Positions 17,544-26,465 are shown, counted from the stretch's first letter. The stretch is 64,000 nucleotides of DNA from JALZKA01 sp963753385 (GCA_963753385.1 CAVWCC010000005.1:434001-498000), one strand, 5' to 3'. A program made the numbers and translations. Notes: generated by a model not told the origin, from the sequence alone.

Positions 17544-18536
17544 CTACGTCCAGTCGGGCCCGAAGAGCGGCGGGTGCGAGACGATCGGTTTGAGGAGCAG
17601 TGCCTCGCGCGCCCGGTCGGCGATGCCGCGGGCGGTCAGGCCGAAGTGCTCCATGCACGCCTCGCCGGTGCCCGAGACGCCGAACTCGTCGCCCATCCCG
17701 ACCGCGAAGACCGGCACAGGATGCTGCTCGGCCGCGACCTGGCGGACGGCGTCGGCGAGGCCGCCGACGACCCGGTGCTCCTCAGCCGTGACGGCGACGC
17801 CGGTCTTCGCGAGCGACTCGAGGATCGTCTCCTGGTGCAGCGGCTTGATGATCGAGACGTTGATCACCTCGGCCTCGACTCCGTCCTCGCGCTCGAGCGA
17901 CTCGGCCGCCTCGATCGCACGCCAGACCATGTGCCCGGTCGCGATCAGCGAGATGTCCTTGCCCTCGCGCAGCACGTCGACGCCGTTGCCGAGCGTCTCG
18001 GGAACCTCGTCGTAGACGACCGGCGTCGCCGGGCGGCCAAAGCGCATGTACATCGGCTCGTCGCGCTCGTACGACTCGAGCGTCGCGCGGTAGGCCTGGT
18101 TGTAGTCGGCGGGCACAACCACCGTCATCTTCGGCATCGCCCGCATCAGCGCGATGTCCTCGATCATCTGGTGCGAAGCGCCGTCCTCGCCCAGCGAGAC
18201 GCCGCCGTGCGACGCGCCGATCCGCACCGGGAGCTCGTTGTGGGCGATCCCGAGGCGGACCTGGTCGTAGGCCCGCCCGGTCGCGAAGATCGCGAACGTC
18301 GAGCAATAGGGGCGCTTGCCGGTAGCGGCGAGGCCGCAGGCCATCGACATCATGTTCGCCTCGGCCGCGCCGACGTTGAAGAAGCGATCCGGGAACTTGT
18401 TGCCGAACTTCGCAGACTGGGTCGACACCGACAGGTCGGCGTCAAGGGCGACGACGTCCTCGTGGGCCTCGCCCAGCTCCACCAACGCCTCGCCGTAGGC
18501 GTTTCGGGTCGCGCTGGGCTCCGTCTTCCCGGCCAT
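17544..18536 (-). CDS. Transketolase, C-terminal subunit
   Basis: 330 residues covering the pyrimidine-binding and C-terminal domains of transketolase. SATRNAYGEALVELG at the start, EANMMSMACGLA with the catalytic Glu of the TPP site, and EDGASHQMIEDIALMRAMP are typical. It must pair with the N-terminal subunit encoded immediately upstream. Together they move two-carbon units between sugar phosphates, or serve a related TPP reaction. The two genes are separated by 52 nt that hold a family A repeat, whose AAGGGAGGG end provides the ribosome site for this gene. A lone-subunit role is less likely. Confidence 0.93.
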   Translation of the reverse strand: MAGKTEPSATRNAYGEALVELGEAHEDVVALDADLSVSTQSAKFGNKFPDRFFNVGAAEANMMSMACGLAATGKRPYCSTFAIFATGRAYDQVRLGIAHNELPVRIGASHGGVSLGEDGASHQMIEDIALMRAMPKMTVVVPADYNQAYRATLESYERDEPMYMRFGRPATPVVYDEVPETLGNGVDVLREGKDISLIATGHMVWRAIEAAESLEREDGVEAEVINVSIIKPLHQETILESLAKTGVAVTAEEHRVVGGLADAVRQVAAEQHPVPVFAVGMGDEFGVSGTGEACMEHFGLTARGIADRAREALLLKPIVSHPPLFGPDWT

Positions 18537-18548
18537 CAGAAACCCTCC

Positions 18549-18592
18549 CTTACCAGGGTGGCAAATCTGGTTTCGCGCCTAAAGGCGCTCAT
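18549..18592 (-). repeat. Family A structured repeat, copy 2
   Basis: Read on the minus strand: starts ATGAGCGCCTTTAGGCGCG and ends CCCTGGTAAGG. Hairpin GCGCC-TTTA-GGCGC is perfect; ACCAG and CTGGT form a possible second stem. It fills the gap between the two transketolase genes; its first bases contain the upstream stop codon, and its end lies 12 nt before the downstream start. Confidence 0.85.
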
Positions 18593-19518
18593 CCAATCCC
18601 ATCCTCGTGGAGCGCCGCGGTCTGCTCCTCCAGCCGGGCCATCAGCTCGTCGAGCGCCTCGCCGGCCTGCTCCGGCGTCGGCGGCTTCCCGTGGAAGCCA
18701 AAGCGGCCCTCCATCGAGGAAACGCCGCGGCCCTTCTTCGTCTGCGCGATGATCGCCGCCGGCCGGTCGAGCGTCCGGCTGCGCTCGAGCGCCTCGACGA
18801 TCGCGCCCATGTCATGGCCGTCGATCTCGACCGAGTCCCAGCCGAACGACTCGAACTTGGCGCGGACGTCACCGATGTCCATCACCTGCTCCGTGGTGCC
18901 GTCGGTCTGGAGGTGGTTGTAGTCGACGATCACGGTCAGGTTGCGGACCCCGAAGTGCGCCGCGGCGGTCGCCGCCTCCCAGGTCTGCCCCTCCTGACAG
19001 TCGCCGTCGGAGAGGACGCCGAACACATGCGCGGTGTCGGCGAGCCCATCGAGCCGCAGCGCCAGGCAGATCCCGACGCTCATCGAGAGCCCCTGGCCGA
19101 GCGAACCGGTCGAGACCTCGACGCCCGGAGTCCGATTCATGTCCGGGTGGCCCTGGAGCGGCTCGCCGATCTTGCGCAGGCCCTGGAGGTCCTCGAGCGG
19201 GAAGTAACCGTGGTGGGCGAGCGCCGCGTACTGGATCGGCGCCGCGTGGCCCTTGCAGAGGACGAAGCGGTCGCGCTCCGGCCAGGCGGGATCCTCGGGG
19301 TCATGGCGGAGCACGCGGTAGTAAAGCGCCGAGACGATGTCGGCCGCCGAGAGCGAGGAGTCGAGGTGGCCTGACTTCGCGACCGCGAGCATCCGCACGC
19401 ACTCGATCCGCAGCACGGTGGCCCAGCGCTCGAGCTCGGCGACGGTCGGGGTGTGCTCCCCGCGGGCGACCTCCTTCGACGGCGGGCGCGGGTCCGGCAC
19501 GGGCCGCAGATGGCTCAT
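18589..19518 (-). CDS. Transketolase, N-terminal subunit (TPP-binding)
   Basis: 309 residues from ATG 19518. TPP-binding motif GDGDCQEGQTWEAA followed by DYNHLQTDG; substrate-site segments SGHLDSSLSAADI and CKGHAAPIQYAAL; and STGSLGQGLSMSVG. This is the N-terminal half of transketolase, co-encoded with the C-terminal half downstream. An open frame continues upstream to 19572, but those residues are low in conservation and would overlap the divergent gene region. The stop codon sits in a family A repeat. Confidence 0.93.
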   Translation of the reverse strand: MSHLRPVPDPRPPSKEVARGEHTPTVAELERWATVLRIECVRMLAVAKSGHLDSSLSAADIVSALYYRVLRHDPEDPAWPERDRFVLCKGHAAPIQYAALAHHGYFPLEDLQGLRKIGEPLQGHPDMNRTPGVEVSTGSLGQGLSMSVGICLALRLDGLADTAHVFGVLSDGDCQEGQTWEAATAAAHFGVRNLTVIVDYNHLQTDGTTEQVMDIGDVRAKFESFGWDSVEIDGHDMGAIVEALERSRTLDRPAAIIAQTKKGRGVSSMEGRFGFHGKPPTPEQAGEALDELMARLEEQTAALHEDGIG

Positions 19519-19646
19519 GGCAGCGAGGTTAGCGGCAGGACTCGGGTCGGGCTGTGGGACGGGAACGCCCATGCAGCGGCGAGACTAAGTCGGCCGCGGG
19601 ACGGAACCGGGGGTGCCCCGATCGCCCATTTTGCGAGGCTTGTCCC

Positions 19647-20336
19647 GTGAGCTCGAACCGCCGCCGAACCCTGATCGTGCTCGCCGTCGCCGCGGTCGCC
19701 GGCGTCGGGGCCGGGGTCGCGATCGGCCTCGGCGACGACGAATCGGAGCCGAGCGCGGGATCGTCGGCCGCACCGCCCCCGTCGGGCTACGGAGGGCCCA
19801 TCCCGCCGGGCCAGAGCGACGATCCTCCGGCGCCGTCCCAAGATGAGCTGCCCCCGCCCGAGGACGATCCCGAGGGCGCCACCCCCGGACCGAGCGGCCC
19901 GCCGCCTGAGACGAGCGACGAGCAGGCCGCCGCGAGCGCCGCCCGCGGCTACGTGCAGGCCCTCGACCGCCGGTCCGGCGGCGCCGTCTGCCGCGCGTTC
20001 GCGCCGGACGCGCTCGAGGGGTTTGAGTTCCCCGTGAGCCGGCCGACGTGCCCCGCGACCGTGAAGGCATCGCTCAGCTTCGAACGGCGTGGCTTCCCGG
20101 ACTGGGAGGGCTCGGAGATGACCGACGCGGTCTCGGCGGCGGTGACGGGCGACAGCGCCCGTGTCGTCGCGACCGTGTTCACCGTCTACGCAGACGTCCG
20201 GGAACCCACGATCGAGGACGACATCATCTACCTCACCCGCTCGGGCGATCGCTGGCTGATCGCGAAGCCGAGCCTGACGCTCTACCGCGCCGTCGGCGAT
20301 CCGGACCCCCCACCGTCGGCGTTGGCGGCGCCGTAG
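19647..20336 (+). CDS. Membrane-anchored or secreted protein with a SnoaL/NTF2-like C-terminal domain
   Basis: 229 residues from GTG 19647. Residues 1-30 form a signal anchor (LIVLAVAAVAGVGAGVAIG). A Pro/Ser/Asp-rich linker of about 60 residues follows. The last 130 residues, with two Cys (AVCRAF and PTCPATV), look like an NTF2/SnoaL-like fold, as in small actinobacterial lipoproteins of unknown role. No catalytic residues stand out. It is divergent from the transketolase pair and ends 3 nt from the convergent Mau-like gene. Confidence 0.7.
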   Translation: MSSNRRRTLIVLAVAAVAGVGAGVAIGLGDDESEPSAGSSAAPPPSGYGGPIPPGQSDDPPAPSQDELPPPEDDPEGATPGPSGPPPETSDEQAAASAARGYVQALDRRSGGAVCRAFAPDALEGFEFPVSRPTCPATVKASLSFERRGFPDWEGSEMTDAVSAAVTGDSARVVATVFTVYADVREPTIEDDIIYLTRSGDRWLIAKPSLTLYRAVGDPDPPPSALAAP

Positions 20337-20339
20337 GCC

Positions 20340-21758
20340 CTACCGCTTTACCGAGATGACCCGGCTCGCAGGCTTCGTGCCCGCCAGGATCGTCACGTAG
20401 GCGCGCCTCTCGCTGAGGGCCGTCGACCACATCCGCGCGGTCCCGGAGCGAATGCGGCGATCGCGGCCGTTGCCGTTCAGTTTCCGGATGCGGAGCTCGT
20501 CGTGACCGCGCTCGGTGCGGACGTAGAGCATCGCCTGGCCGTAGAGCGAAGGGTTCGAGAGGCCGGCCTTGCGCGAGCGAAGGATCGTGTTGCGCTCGCG
20601 GGTGCCGGGCCGGTGGATGACGAGCTTGTTCTTGGTCGGCGATGCGACCGCGTAGGCGACGCGGTCGCCGCCGAGGCTGGGCCGTCCGATCTGCACACGT
20701 TCGGCAGCGGTCGCCACCGGTCTCGACTCCCCGATCGAGCCGTCGGGCGCGATCGACCGGACCTGCAGCCGGTCGTGGCTACCGGGCCGGCGCCGCACCG
20801 CAAGCCAGTCATCCGAGACGGCCACCGCGTCGGCGTCGGGGACCGCGACGCGACTGACTTCCGCCAGATCGCTGCGGGCGAGCAGCACGACGTCGCCGCC
20901 CCGGATCACCGCGATGTAGCTGCCGCCGATCGCCGGGTCGGTGCCCGGCAGCCGGGTGAGGCCGCCGCCGCCGGCCCGGCGAAGCTCGGCCGCACGGCTC
21001 GTGCCGCGCTGACTCACGAAGTCACCGCCGCTGACCGACGGGTCGGCCGCGGGCCTCGCGAACTTCACGTCGGCCTCGGCGCCGGCAGCGCCGAGCAGCG
21101 CCACGGCCGCGGCGCCGAGCGCGATGGAGTCACCGAGCCGGATGCCTCGGTAAAGGCCCGGGCGATCGGCCATCAGCTCGACCGCCGCGCGGCCGGCAGG
21201 ACGGTCGGCGATCGGGGCGAGGGTCACGATCGGGAGCGCCCGGCCCACGCCGAACCCCGCCCCCACCGCGAGCCCGACGGCCGGGTCGCCGAGCGCGAGC
21301 GCGACGCCGGCCAGCGCCCAGACGCCGAAGGTGAGGACGAAGGTCGTGAAGCCGAGGCCGAGCAGCACGCCGTAGAGGGCCGCGGCGAGCGGCATCGGCA
21401 TCACCCGCCGCCAGTGTTCGGGAAGCTGGCGGCGGATCTGAGGCGCGATCCGCGAGCCGCGGGCCTCAGCGGCAGCCGCGACCAAGGCGACCGCCGCGGC
21501 GAGCGCGTACGAGAGCCAGCCGCCGGGCAGCGCGGATCCTGCCAGCGCGAGCCCGCCGAACGTGATCAGCCCGCCGGCGACCGCGCCCGGGAGGAACGTC
21601 GCGCACGCCACCGGCGTCACCCAGCGCCCGCCGGTGTGGCCGGTGGGACCGATCGTCTCGATCATCGAGAACCCGCAGGGCGACCAGGTTCCGGTCGCGC
21701 CGACCAGCACCGCGGCGGCGAGCAGCGTGATCTCGACGGCGCCCAAGTCGATCAACAC
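20340..21758 (-). CDS. MauF/CcdA-like membrane protein fused to a propeller-like extracellular domain
   Basis: 472 residues. Residues 1-235 contain six or seven hydrophobic helices; the segment WSPCGFSMIETIGPTGHTGG resembles CcdA/DsbD and MauF, which move reducing power or support disulfide-rich protein maturation. The remaining 235 residues are extracytoplasmic, with about four weak beta-propeller-type repeats (GGSYIAVIRGGDVVLLAR, DDWLAVRRR, GDRVAYAVASP). The GTG start overlaps the stop of the MauA-like gene by 7 nt. The expected task is maturation of the Cys-rich partner. The propeller is too short and too divergent to be the MauB heavy chain. Confidence 0.7.
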   Translation of the reverse strand: MLIDLGAVEITLLAAAVLVGATGTWSPCGFSMIETIGPTGHTGGRWVTPVACATFLPGAVAGGLITFGGLALAGSALPGGWLSYALAAAVALVAAAAEARGSRIAPQIRRQLPEHWRRVMPMPLAAALYGVLLGLGFTTFVLTFGVWALAGVALALGDPAVGLAVGAGFGVGRALPIVTLAPIADRPAGRAAVELMADRPGLYRGIRLGDSIALGAAAVALLGAAGAEADVKFARPAADPSVSGGDFVSQRGTSRAAELRRAGGGGLTRLPGTDPAIGGSYIAVIRGGDVVLLARSDLAEVSRVAVPDADAVAVSDDWLAVRRRPGSHDRLQVRSIAPDGSIGESRPVATAAERVQIGRPSLGGDRVAYAVASPTKNKLVIHRPGTRERNTILRSRKAGLSNPSLYGQAMLYVRTERGHDELRIRKLNGNGRDRRIRSGTARMWSTALSERRAYVTILAGTKPASRVISVKR

Positions 21759-22339
21759 GGCACCTTGGTCTGGAAGTACATGACGCAGAAGACCTTCCGG
21801 CCCGAATAGCAGTAGCCGGTGAGCGCCGCGTCGCCGTTGATGCGCTTGTTCGAGTACGCGCAGCAGTCGACGAGCTTGCGCACCCGCCCGCCGCAGCAGC
21901 GGTACCAGCCGCCGTCGACCCAGGTGCGGAAGTTGAACTTGCGCGCGGTCTCGTCGCAGACCCGCGTGCGGGGAGTCGGCGGCAGCGGCCGGCCGTCGGG
22001 ATCCCGCAGCACGTCCCCGTTCTTGTCGACCGGGCTACCCGCCCTGTTGACATGGCGCCCGAGGTTGTCGACCGGCTGGCCGTCGCCCGCGTGCAGGGGG
22101 AAGCCGTCCCCGTCGATCCGCGGCGTGCCGGTCGGGTGGGGGCAGGATCCCGTGGTGAAGATGTGCCCGCAGAAGTGGAACGCGTCGGCCTCGCCGGGCT
22201 CGATCGCGCGGCCGACCACACTGCCGGCGGTGGCGGCCACCATCGCTCCGCTCAGCCGTGCCAGGAACCCGCGCCGTGACGTGTTGCCGGCGATCCCCTC
22301 GAGCGCCTCGCCGACCCGGTCGCGCCCCGCCTCAGCCAC
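21752..22339 (-). CDS. Methylamine dehydrogenase light-chain-like Tat-exported Cys-rich protein
   Basis: 195 residues. A Tat signal (SRRGFLARL, then a hydrophobic stretch) is followed by HFCGHIFTTGSCPHPTG, a central DG/G-P-V-D repetitive region, and a Cys-rich end: WYRCCGGRVRKLVDCC, GYCY, VFCVMYF, VPC. Spacing of Cys and the CC pairs resemble MADH light chain, which carries the TTQ cofactor. Two Trp are present (TWVDGGW), but the position expected to hold the second TTQ Trp near the C-terminus appears to be Phe. A working TTQ is therefore doubtful. GTG 22339 overlaps the upstream stop by 8 nt. Genes on both sides are Mau-type maturation proteins. Confidence 0.72.
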   Translation of the reverse strand: MAEAGRDRVGEALEGIAGNTSRRGFLARLSGAMVAATAGSVVGRAIEPGEADAFHFCGHIFTTGSCPHPTGTPRIDGDGFPLHAGDGQPVDNLGRHVNRAGSPVDKNGDVLRDPDGRPLPPTPRTRVCDETARKFNFRTWVDGGWYRCCGGRVRKLVDCCAYSNKRINGDAALTGYCYSGRKVFCVMYFQTKVPC

Positions 22340-23243
22340 CCGCAGCCCCTGCCATTGACCCGCGCCGCCGCTCGCCCGCGGCGAGGATCGACTCGAGCTG
22401 CGCGAGGTTGTTGAACGTTCCCTTGGCAAGCACCGTCCCCTCCGGATCGAGCGCGATGGCGTACGGGCTACCCGGCACATCGAGCGCCGACCATGCGGCG
22501 GCGTCCGCCTGCTCGTCGAACCGGCGCACCGCGACCGCCGGATGGGCAGCGATCGAGTCGACGGCAGGCCGCAGGGCCTCGCAGACCTGACAGCCGTCGG
22601 ACGTGAAGACCGCGAGCGCGAGCTCCGCATCGGAAGAACCCTGGATCGCGCTGATCACGTCGGCCCGCGAACCGACCTCGGGCCCCTCACCGGGGATCTC
22701 GAGCGCCATCGCGGGACCGACCCGCATGCGAAGCAGCCCGATCTCCCGGGCGAGCGCCACGGTGACCAGCGCGAGGCCGGCGCAGGCCGCGAGCGCCGCG
22801 ATCAGACCGAGGCCGAGCCACTGGTCGGTCGTGAGTGTCTGCGAGTCGAGCACCGCCACCGTTGCGAACCCGGCGGCGAGCGCGAGGTTGCGGGTGACGC
22901 CCGGCCAGCCGATCCGCGACCTCGCGCCGAAGCAGCCACAAGGCTCGCCGGCCCGGCCGCGCATGATCGCGCCCGCCATCGTCAGCACGAACATCAGCAT
23001 CACCGCGGCCCCGAGCCACGCCGCCTCGGTCGAGCCCGCGATCGTGCCAACCGCCAGTCCGAGCTCGAGCGCGACGAGCGACCAGAACGCGACGCTGCGC
23101 GCCGCCGGGCTCTCGAACCCGAAGCCGGCAAGCGCCTCGCGACCGGCGCTCGGGTTCGCGAGCTTGGCGACGGCCGACCCGATGAGGACGGCTCCCAACA
23201 GCAGGCGGACCCCCATCTCAAGCATCGCGAGGAACGCTAGCAA
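22332..23243 (-). CDS. MauE-MauD fusion: DoxX/MauE membrane domain plus thioredoxin-like domain
   Basis: 303 residues. Residues 1-150 form four or five membrane helices of the MauE/DoxX type (LLLGAVLIGSAVAKLANP at the start). After about residue 175 comes a thioredoxin-like domain with the redox pair FTSDGCQVCEALRP, as in MauD, and a cis-Pro region GSPYAIALD. A loop Cys pair (EPCGCFG) is also present. In known mau clusters MauE and MauD are separate proteins needed to form the disulfides of the light chain. Here they are one chain, encoded directly upstream of the light-chain-like gene. Confidence 0.82.
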   Translation of the reverse strand: MLAFLAMLEMGVRLLLGAVLIGSAVAKLANPSAGREALAGFGFESPAARSVAFWSLVALELGLAVGTIAGSTEAAWLGAAVMLMFVLTMAGAIMRGRAGEPCGCFGARSRIGWPGVTRNLALAAGFATVAVLDSQTLTTDQWLGLGLIAALAACAGLALVTVALAREIGLLRMRVGPAMALEIPGEGPEVGSRADVISAIQGSSDAELALAVFTSDGCQVCEALRPAVDSIAAHPAVAVRRFDEQADAAAWSALDVPGSPYAIALDPEGTVLAKGTFNNLAQLESILAAGERRRGSMAGAAGG

Positions 23244-23273
23244 CGGGCCGAGCGCCCGCCGCGCCCAGTCGAC

Positions 23274-24305
23274 CTAGCCGATCGCGACCATGCGGTCGAT
23301 CGGCAGGCGGGCCTTGGCGGCAATCTCGGGCGCGACCTTGACCTCGAACTTCAGGTCGCGGAGCGAGTCGCGGAGCTTCGGGAGCGTGATCATCTTCATG
23401 TACTTGCAGAAGGCCATCCGGTTCGCCTCCACCAGGCTCGCGCCGGGCGCCGCCTGCTGGAGCGGGTAGAGCATCCCGTTCTCGGTCGCGACGATGAACT
23501 CGCCGTCCGGGTTGTCACGGACGTGGTTCAGCATCCCCGAGGTCGAGAGCATGTGCACGCCGTCGGAGGAGATGTCGCCGGAGGCGACGTACTCGAGCGC
23601 CTGGGTCGAGCAGCCGCACTCGGGGTGGATCAGGAACTCGGCGTCAGGGTGCTCGGCGCGGACCGCGGTGATGTCGTTGGGCCGGATCCCGGCGTGGACG
23701 TGGCACTCGCCGTCCCAGACGTGGAAGCGGGCGTAGCGGTCGGGATCGTCGGTGAGCTTCAGCTCGCGGGCGACGAACGCGCCGAGCCACATGTCCGGGC
23801 CGAACAGGATCTCGTCGTCGGGGTTCTCGCGCCAGATGTGCTCGACGACCTTGACCGCGTTCGAGGAGGTGCAGCAGTAGTCGGTCTCGGCCTTCACCTC
23901 GGCCGAGGTGTTCACATACATGACGACCTTTGCGCCCGGGTCCTCCGCCTTCCAGGCGCGGAGCTGGTCGGCGTTGATCGAGTCCGAGAGTGAGCAGCCG
24001 GCGCCCAGGTCCGGGATCAGCACGGTCTTGGAGGGCGAGAGGATCGAGGCTGTCTCGGCCATGAAGTGGACGCCGCAGAACGCGATCACGTCGGCCTCGG
24101 TCGACGCGGCCTCGCGTGAGAGCTGGAGCGAGTCGCCGGTGAAGTGGGCGACGTCCTGCAGCTCGGGCAGCTGGTAGTTGTGGGCGAGGATCACCGCGTT
24201 CCGCTCCGCGGCCAGCGCGCGGACCTCGTCGGAGAGGCGCGTGATCTCCTCCGGCTCGAGGCCCAGCTCTGCGGTTGGATTGACGGTTGGGAGCTCGATC
24301 GGCAT
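23274..24305 (-). CDS. nadA: Quinolinate synthase NadA
   Basis: 343 residues. NadA condenses iminoaspartate with dihydroxyacetone phosphate using a 4Fe-4S cluster. The cluster Cys are visible in AFCGVHFM, DYCCTSSNAV and HPECGCS, and the substrate loop AHNYQLPELQDVAHFTGDS is intact. ATG 24305 is preceded by AAAGGTGAG. NadC is encoded 3 kb downstream on the same strand; the aspartate oxidase NadB is not in the window. It is divergent from mutM, with 75 nt between. Confidence 0.96.
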   Translation of the reverse strand: MPIELPTVNPTAELGLEPEEITRLSDEVRALAAERNAVILAHNYQLPELQDVAHFTGDSLQLSREAASTEADVIAFCGVHFMAETASILSPSKTVLIPDLGAGCSLSDSINADQLRAWKAEDPGAKVVMYVNTSAEVKAETDYCCTSSNAVKVVEHIWRENPDDEILFGPDMWLGAFVARELKLTDDPDRYARFHVWDGECHVHAGIRPNDITAVRAEHPDAEFLIHPECGCSTQALEYVASGDISSDGVHMLSTSGMLNHVRDNPDGEFIVATENGMLYPLQQAAPGASLVEANRMAFCKYMKMITLPKLRDSLRDLKFEVKVAPEIAAKARLPIDRMVAIG

Positions 24306-24380
24306 CCCACTCACCTTTCCTGATGTTCGCCTGCCCATCGGAACCAGGCGAATGACTGCCTACATTCTAGAGAAGCGCCG

Positions 24381-25235
24381 ATGCCGGAACTGCCTGAAGT
24401 CGAAATCACCGTACGCCGCCTAGGCGCTCAGCTTGCGGGCGCCGAGGTCGAGTCGGCGCTGGCGCCCGGGATGGTCGCGCTGAAGACCATCGACCCTCCT
24501 CTGTCTGCCGTTACCGGCGCGGGCATCACGGGCACGCGCCGCGTCGGGAAGATGCCGGTGGTCCAGCTCGACGGCGACGAGCCGCTCGACCTCCTGGTGC
24601 ACCTGATGTCGGCCGGGCGCCTCCAGCTGTTCGACAAGCGCGCCTCGCTTCGCGACAAGGCCTCGCGGGTCCTGATCCGGCTCACCGACGGCCGTGAGCT
24701 TCGCCTGCGCGAGTTCGGGACGAAGCAACGGGCCTGGGCGAAGCTCCTGCGCGAGGGCGGCGTTGCCGAGGATGAGATGGTCGCCACGCTCGGCCCCGAG
24801 GCATGGCCGGCGCCACCACTCCCGGACCTGGCCCGGGCGATCGACCAGCCGCGACACCTCCATCCGCTGCTCCGCGACCAGCGCGCGGTCGCCGGGATCG
24901 GGCGCCAGTGGGTCGACGAGATCCTCTGGCGGGCGAAGCTGTCGCCGTTTCGCAAGGGCTCCGACCTCTCCGGCGAGGAGGTCGAGGCCCTCTACGACGC
25001 GCTCGCCGTGCTCGGCGAGGCGATCGACCACTACGAGGAGGTCGTCGGCGACGAGATCCCGAACAAGCTCCCGATGCCGCTCCAGGTCCACAAGCGGGAG
25101 GGCGAGCCGTGCCCCCGATGCGGCACGACGATCGAGGCGATCTTCTATTCGGACCACCAGACGAATTACTGCCCGGCCGAGCAGACCGGCGGCAAGATCC
25201 TGGCCGACCGGCGCCTCTCGCGGCTGCTCAAGTAG
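24381..25235 (+). CDS. mutM: Fpg/Nei-family DNA glycosylase with incomplete zinc finger
   Basis: 284 residues. N-terminal PELPEVE gives the catalytic Pro and Glu. QWVDEILWRAKLSPFRKGSDLS is the helix-two-turn-helix. The zinc finger reads PCPRCG, then YCPAEQTGGK: three Cys where the fourth ligand of the usual C-x2-C-x16-C-x2-C is Glu. The enzyme removes oxidised bases such as 8-oxoguanine and nicks the strand. Whether the finger binds zinc through Glu or by other means is open. Fpg versus Nei specificity cannot be settled by eye. Confidence 0.9.
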   Translation: MPELPEVEITVRRLGAQLAGAEVESALAPGMVALKTIDPPLSAVTGAGITGTRRVGKMPVVQLDGDEPLDLLVHLMSAGRLQLFDKRASLRDKASRVLIRLTDGRELRLREFGTKQRAWAKLLREGGVAEDEMVATLGPEAWPAPPLPDLARAIDQPRHLHPLLRDQRAVAGIGRQWVDEILWRAKLSPFRKGSDLSGEEVEALYDALAVLGEAIDHYEEVVGDEIPNKLPMPLQVHKREGEPCPRCGTTIEAIFYSDHQTNYCPAEQTGGKILADRRLSRLLK

Positions 25236-25238
25236 GGG

Positions 25239-26465
25239 CTACGGCCCGTAGCGGCGGACCTCGATGAAGCCGCCCTTGCGCGAGACGTTGGTCTGGCTGC
25301 CGCCGAGCAGCCTGGCAGCGTCGCCGATCTCGCGGTTCTGAACGACGAGGTTCACGAACAGCGGCACGAACGGGCCCTCGCCACGCTTCGGCTTCGTGCG
25401 GGCGTCCCGGAGCATCTTGACCACGCCGACCTTGCGGATCACGCACGGGTTCGAGTGGCCGCTGTGGCCCTGCGTGCAGTTGAAGCCGTTCTGGGCAGTG
25501 ATCACGCCCTCGTGGCTCGCGGACTGGCCGGGGATCCCCGCATGCTTGGTGGAGGTTCGGCTCTGCGAAAGGATCAGCTGCGACTGCATGAGCACGTGGT
25601 GCGGCAGGTGGCCGATCTTCTGGATCGCCTTCGCCTTCACGATCAGCACCTCGCCCTGGCGGAGCTCATCGACGCGGCGCGAGAAGATCACCTTCCTCGG
25701 CCCGTTCCCGCCCCGGCCTCCGATCGGGACGTGCCCGGTCGTCGAACGGCTCTCGACGACCCGCTGCCCGTCCGGGATCGGGCCGGGGTCGAACACGACC
25801 GAGTTGATCATGCCCTTGTCCTGCTCGATCCCGCCATCGTCGTCGGACCCGACCACGATCACGTTCCCGCCCCGGGCGGAATGGTGATAGGCGTCGATCA
25901 CTAGGTTTACCCAGCAGCGGCCGCAGGACAGGCTGTCCGCCTTCAGCTGGCGGGAGCCGTCCACCGTCATCACGCAGTGGTGGTTGCGGTTCGGCTGCTC
26001 CTGCGAGCACCGCATGTGCGCAGCCTTGGTGATCGGCGTCGTGTTCTTGCCGGTCCCGTTGGCGCCGGAGGCGAGGACCAGCCGCGCCTTGATGTGCGGG
26101 CTGTAGCGGTATCGCGACCCGACGCACTGTGGCATCGCCTCGAGGCACGTCACCGAGAGCTCGATCTCGGCCCCCGCCCAAATCGCGTCGCCCGCGCCGA
26201 CATCGCCAACCTTCGCCGGGGAGAGCGACATCGCGACCCGCGGCTTGCCGCCCGACTTCTTCGCGATCGGGACGGTCTTGATCCGCTCGGCGTCGAGACC
26301 GCTCAGCGCCGGCCGGACGACCTGGTTGCCGCCCTGGTGAGCCAGGGCAGGAAGTGCCACGGCGGCCGTGCAGAGCAGCGCGCCGAGCAGCACCGCGAGC
26401 GGCCGGCGGCGCGCGAACCCGCGGATCCTCGAATCCCCTGTCCCGATCATCGTCCCGTTACCCAT
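25239..26465 (-). CDS. Secreted protein of unknown function
   Basis: 408 residues. A signal peptide follows a basic start (RRRPLAVLLGALLCTAAVALPALAHQ, cleavage after LAH or ALA). The mature part is beta-rich, with eight or so Cys placed in short loops (CLEAMPQCVG, MRCSQ, SCGRCWVN, NCTQGHSGHSNPCV), suggesting disulfides. No known domain recognised. It sits between mutM and nadC but shows no functional link. ATG 26465 is chosen; ATG 26450 is possible. From memory, similar large secreted proteins occur in Solirubrobacterales, which I cannot check here. Confidence 0.72.
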   Translation of the reverse strand: MGNGTMIGTGDSRIRGFARRRPLAVLLGALLCTAAVALPALAHQGGNQVVRPALSGLDAERIKTVPIAKKSGGKPRVAMSLSPAKVGDVGAGDAIWAGAEIELSVTCLEAMPQCVGSRYRYSPHIKARLVLASGANGTGKNTTPITKAAHMRCSQEQPNRNHHCVMTVDGSRQLKADSLSCGRCWVNLVIDAYHHSARGGNVIVVGSDDDGGIEQDKGMINSVVFDPGPIPDGQRVVESRSTTGHVPIGGRGGNGPRKVIFSRRVDELRQGEVLIVKAKAIQKIGHLPHHVLMQSQLILSQSRTSTKHAGIPGQSASHEGVITAQNGFNCTQGHSGHSNPCVIRKVGVVKMLRDARTKPKRGEGPFVPLFVNLVVQNREIGDAARLLGGSQTNVSRKGGFIEVRRYGP

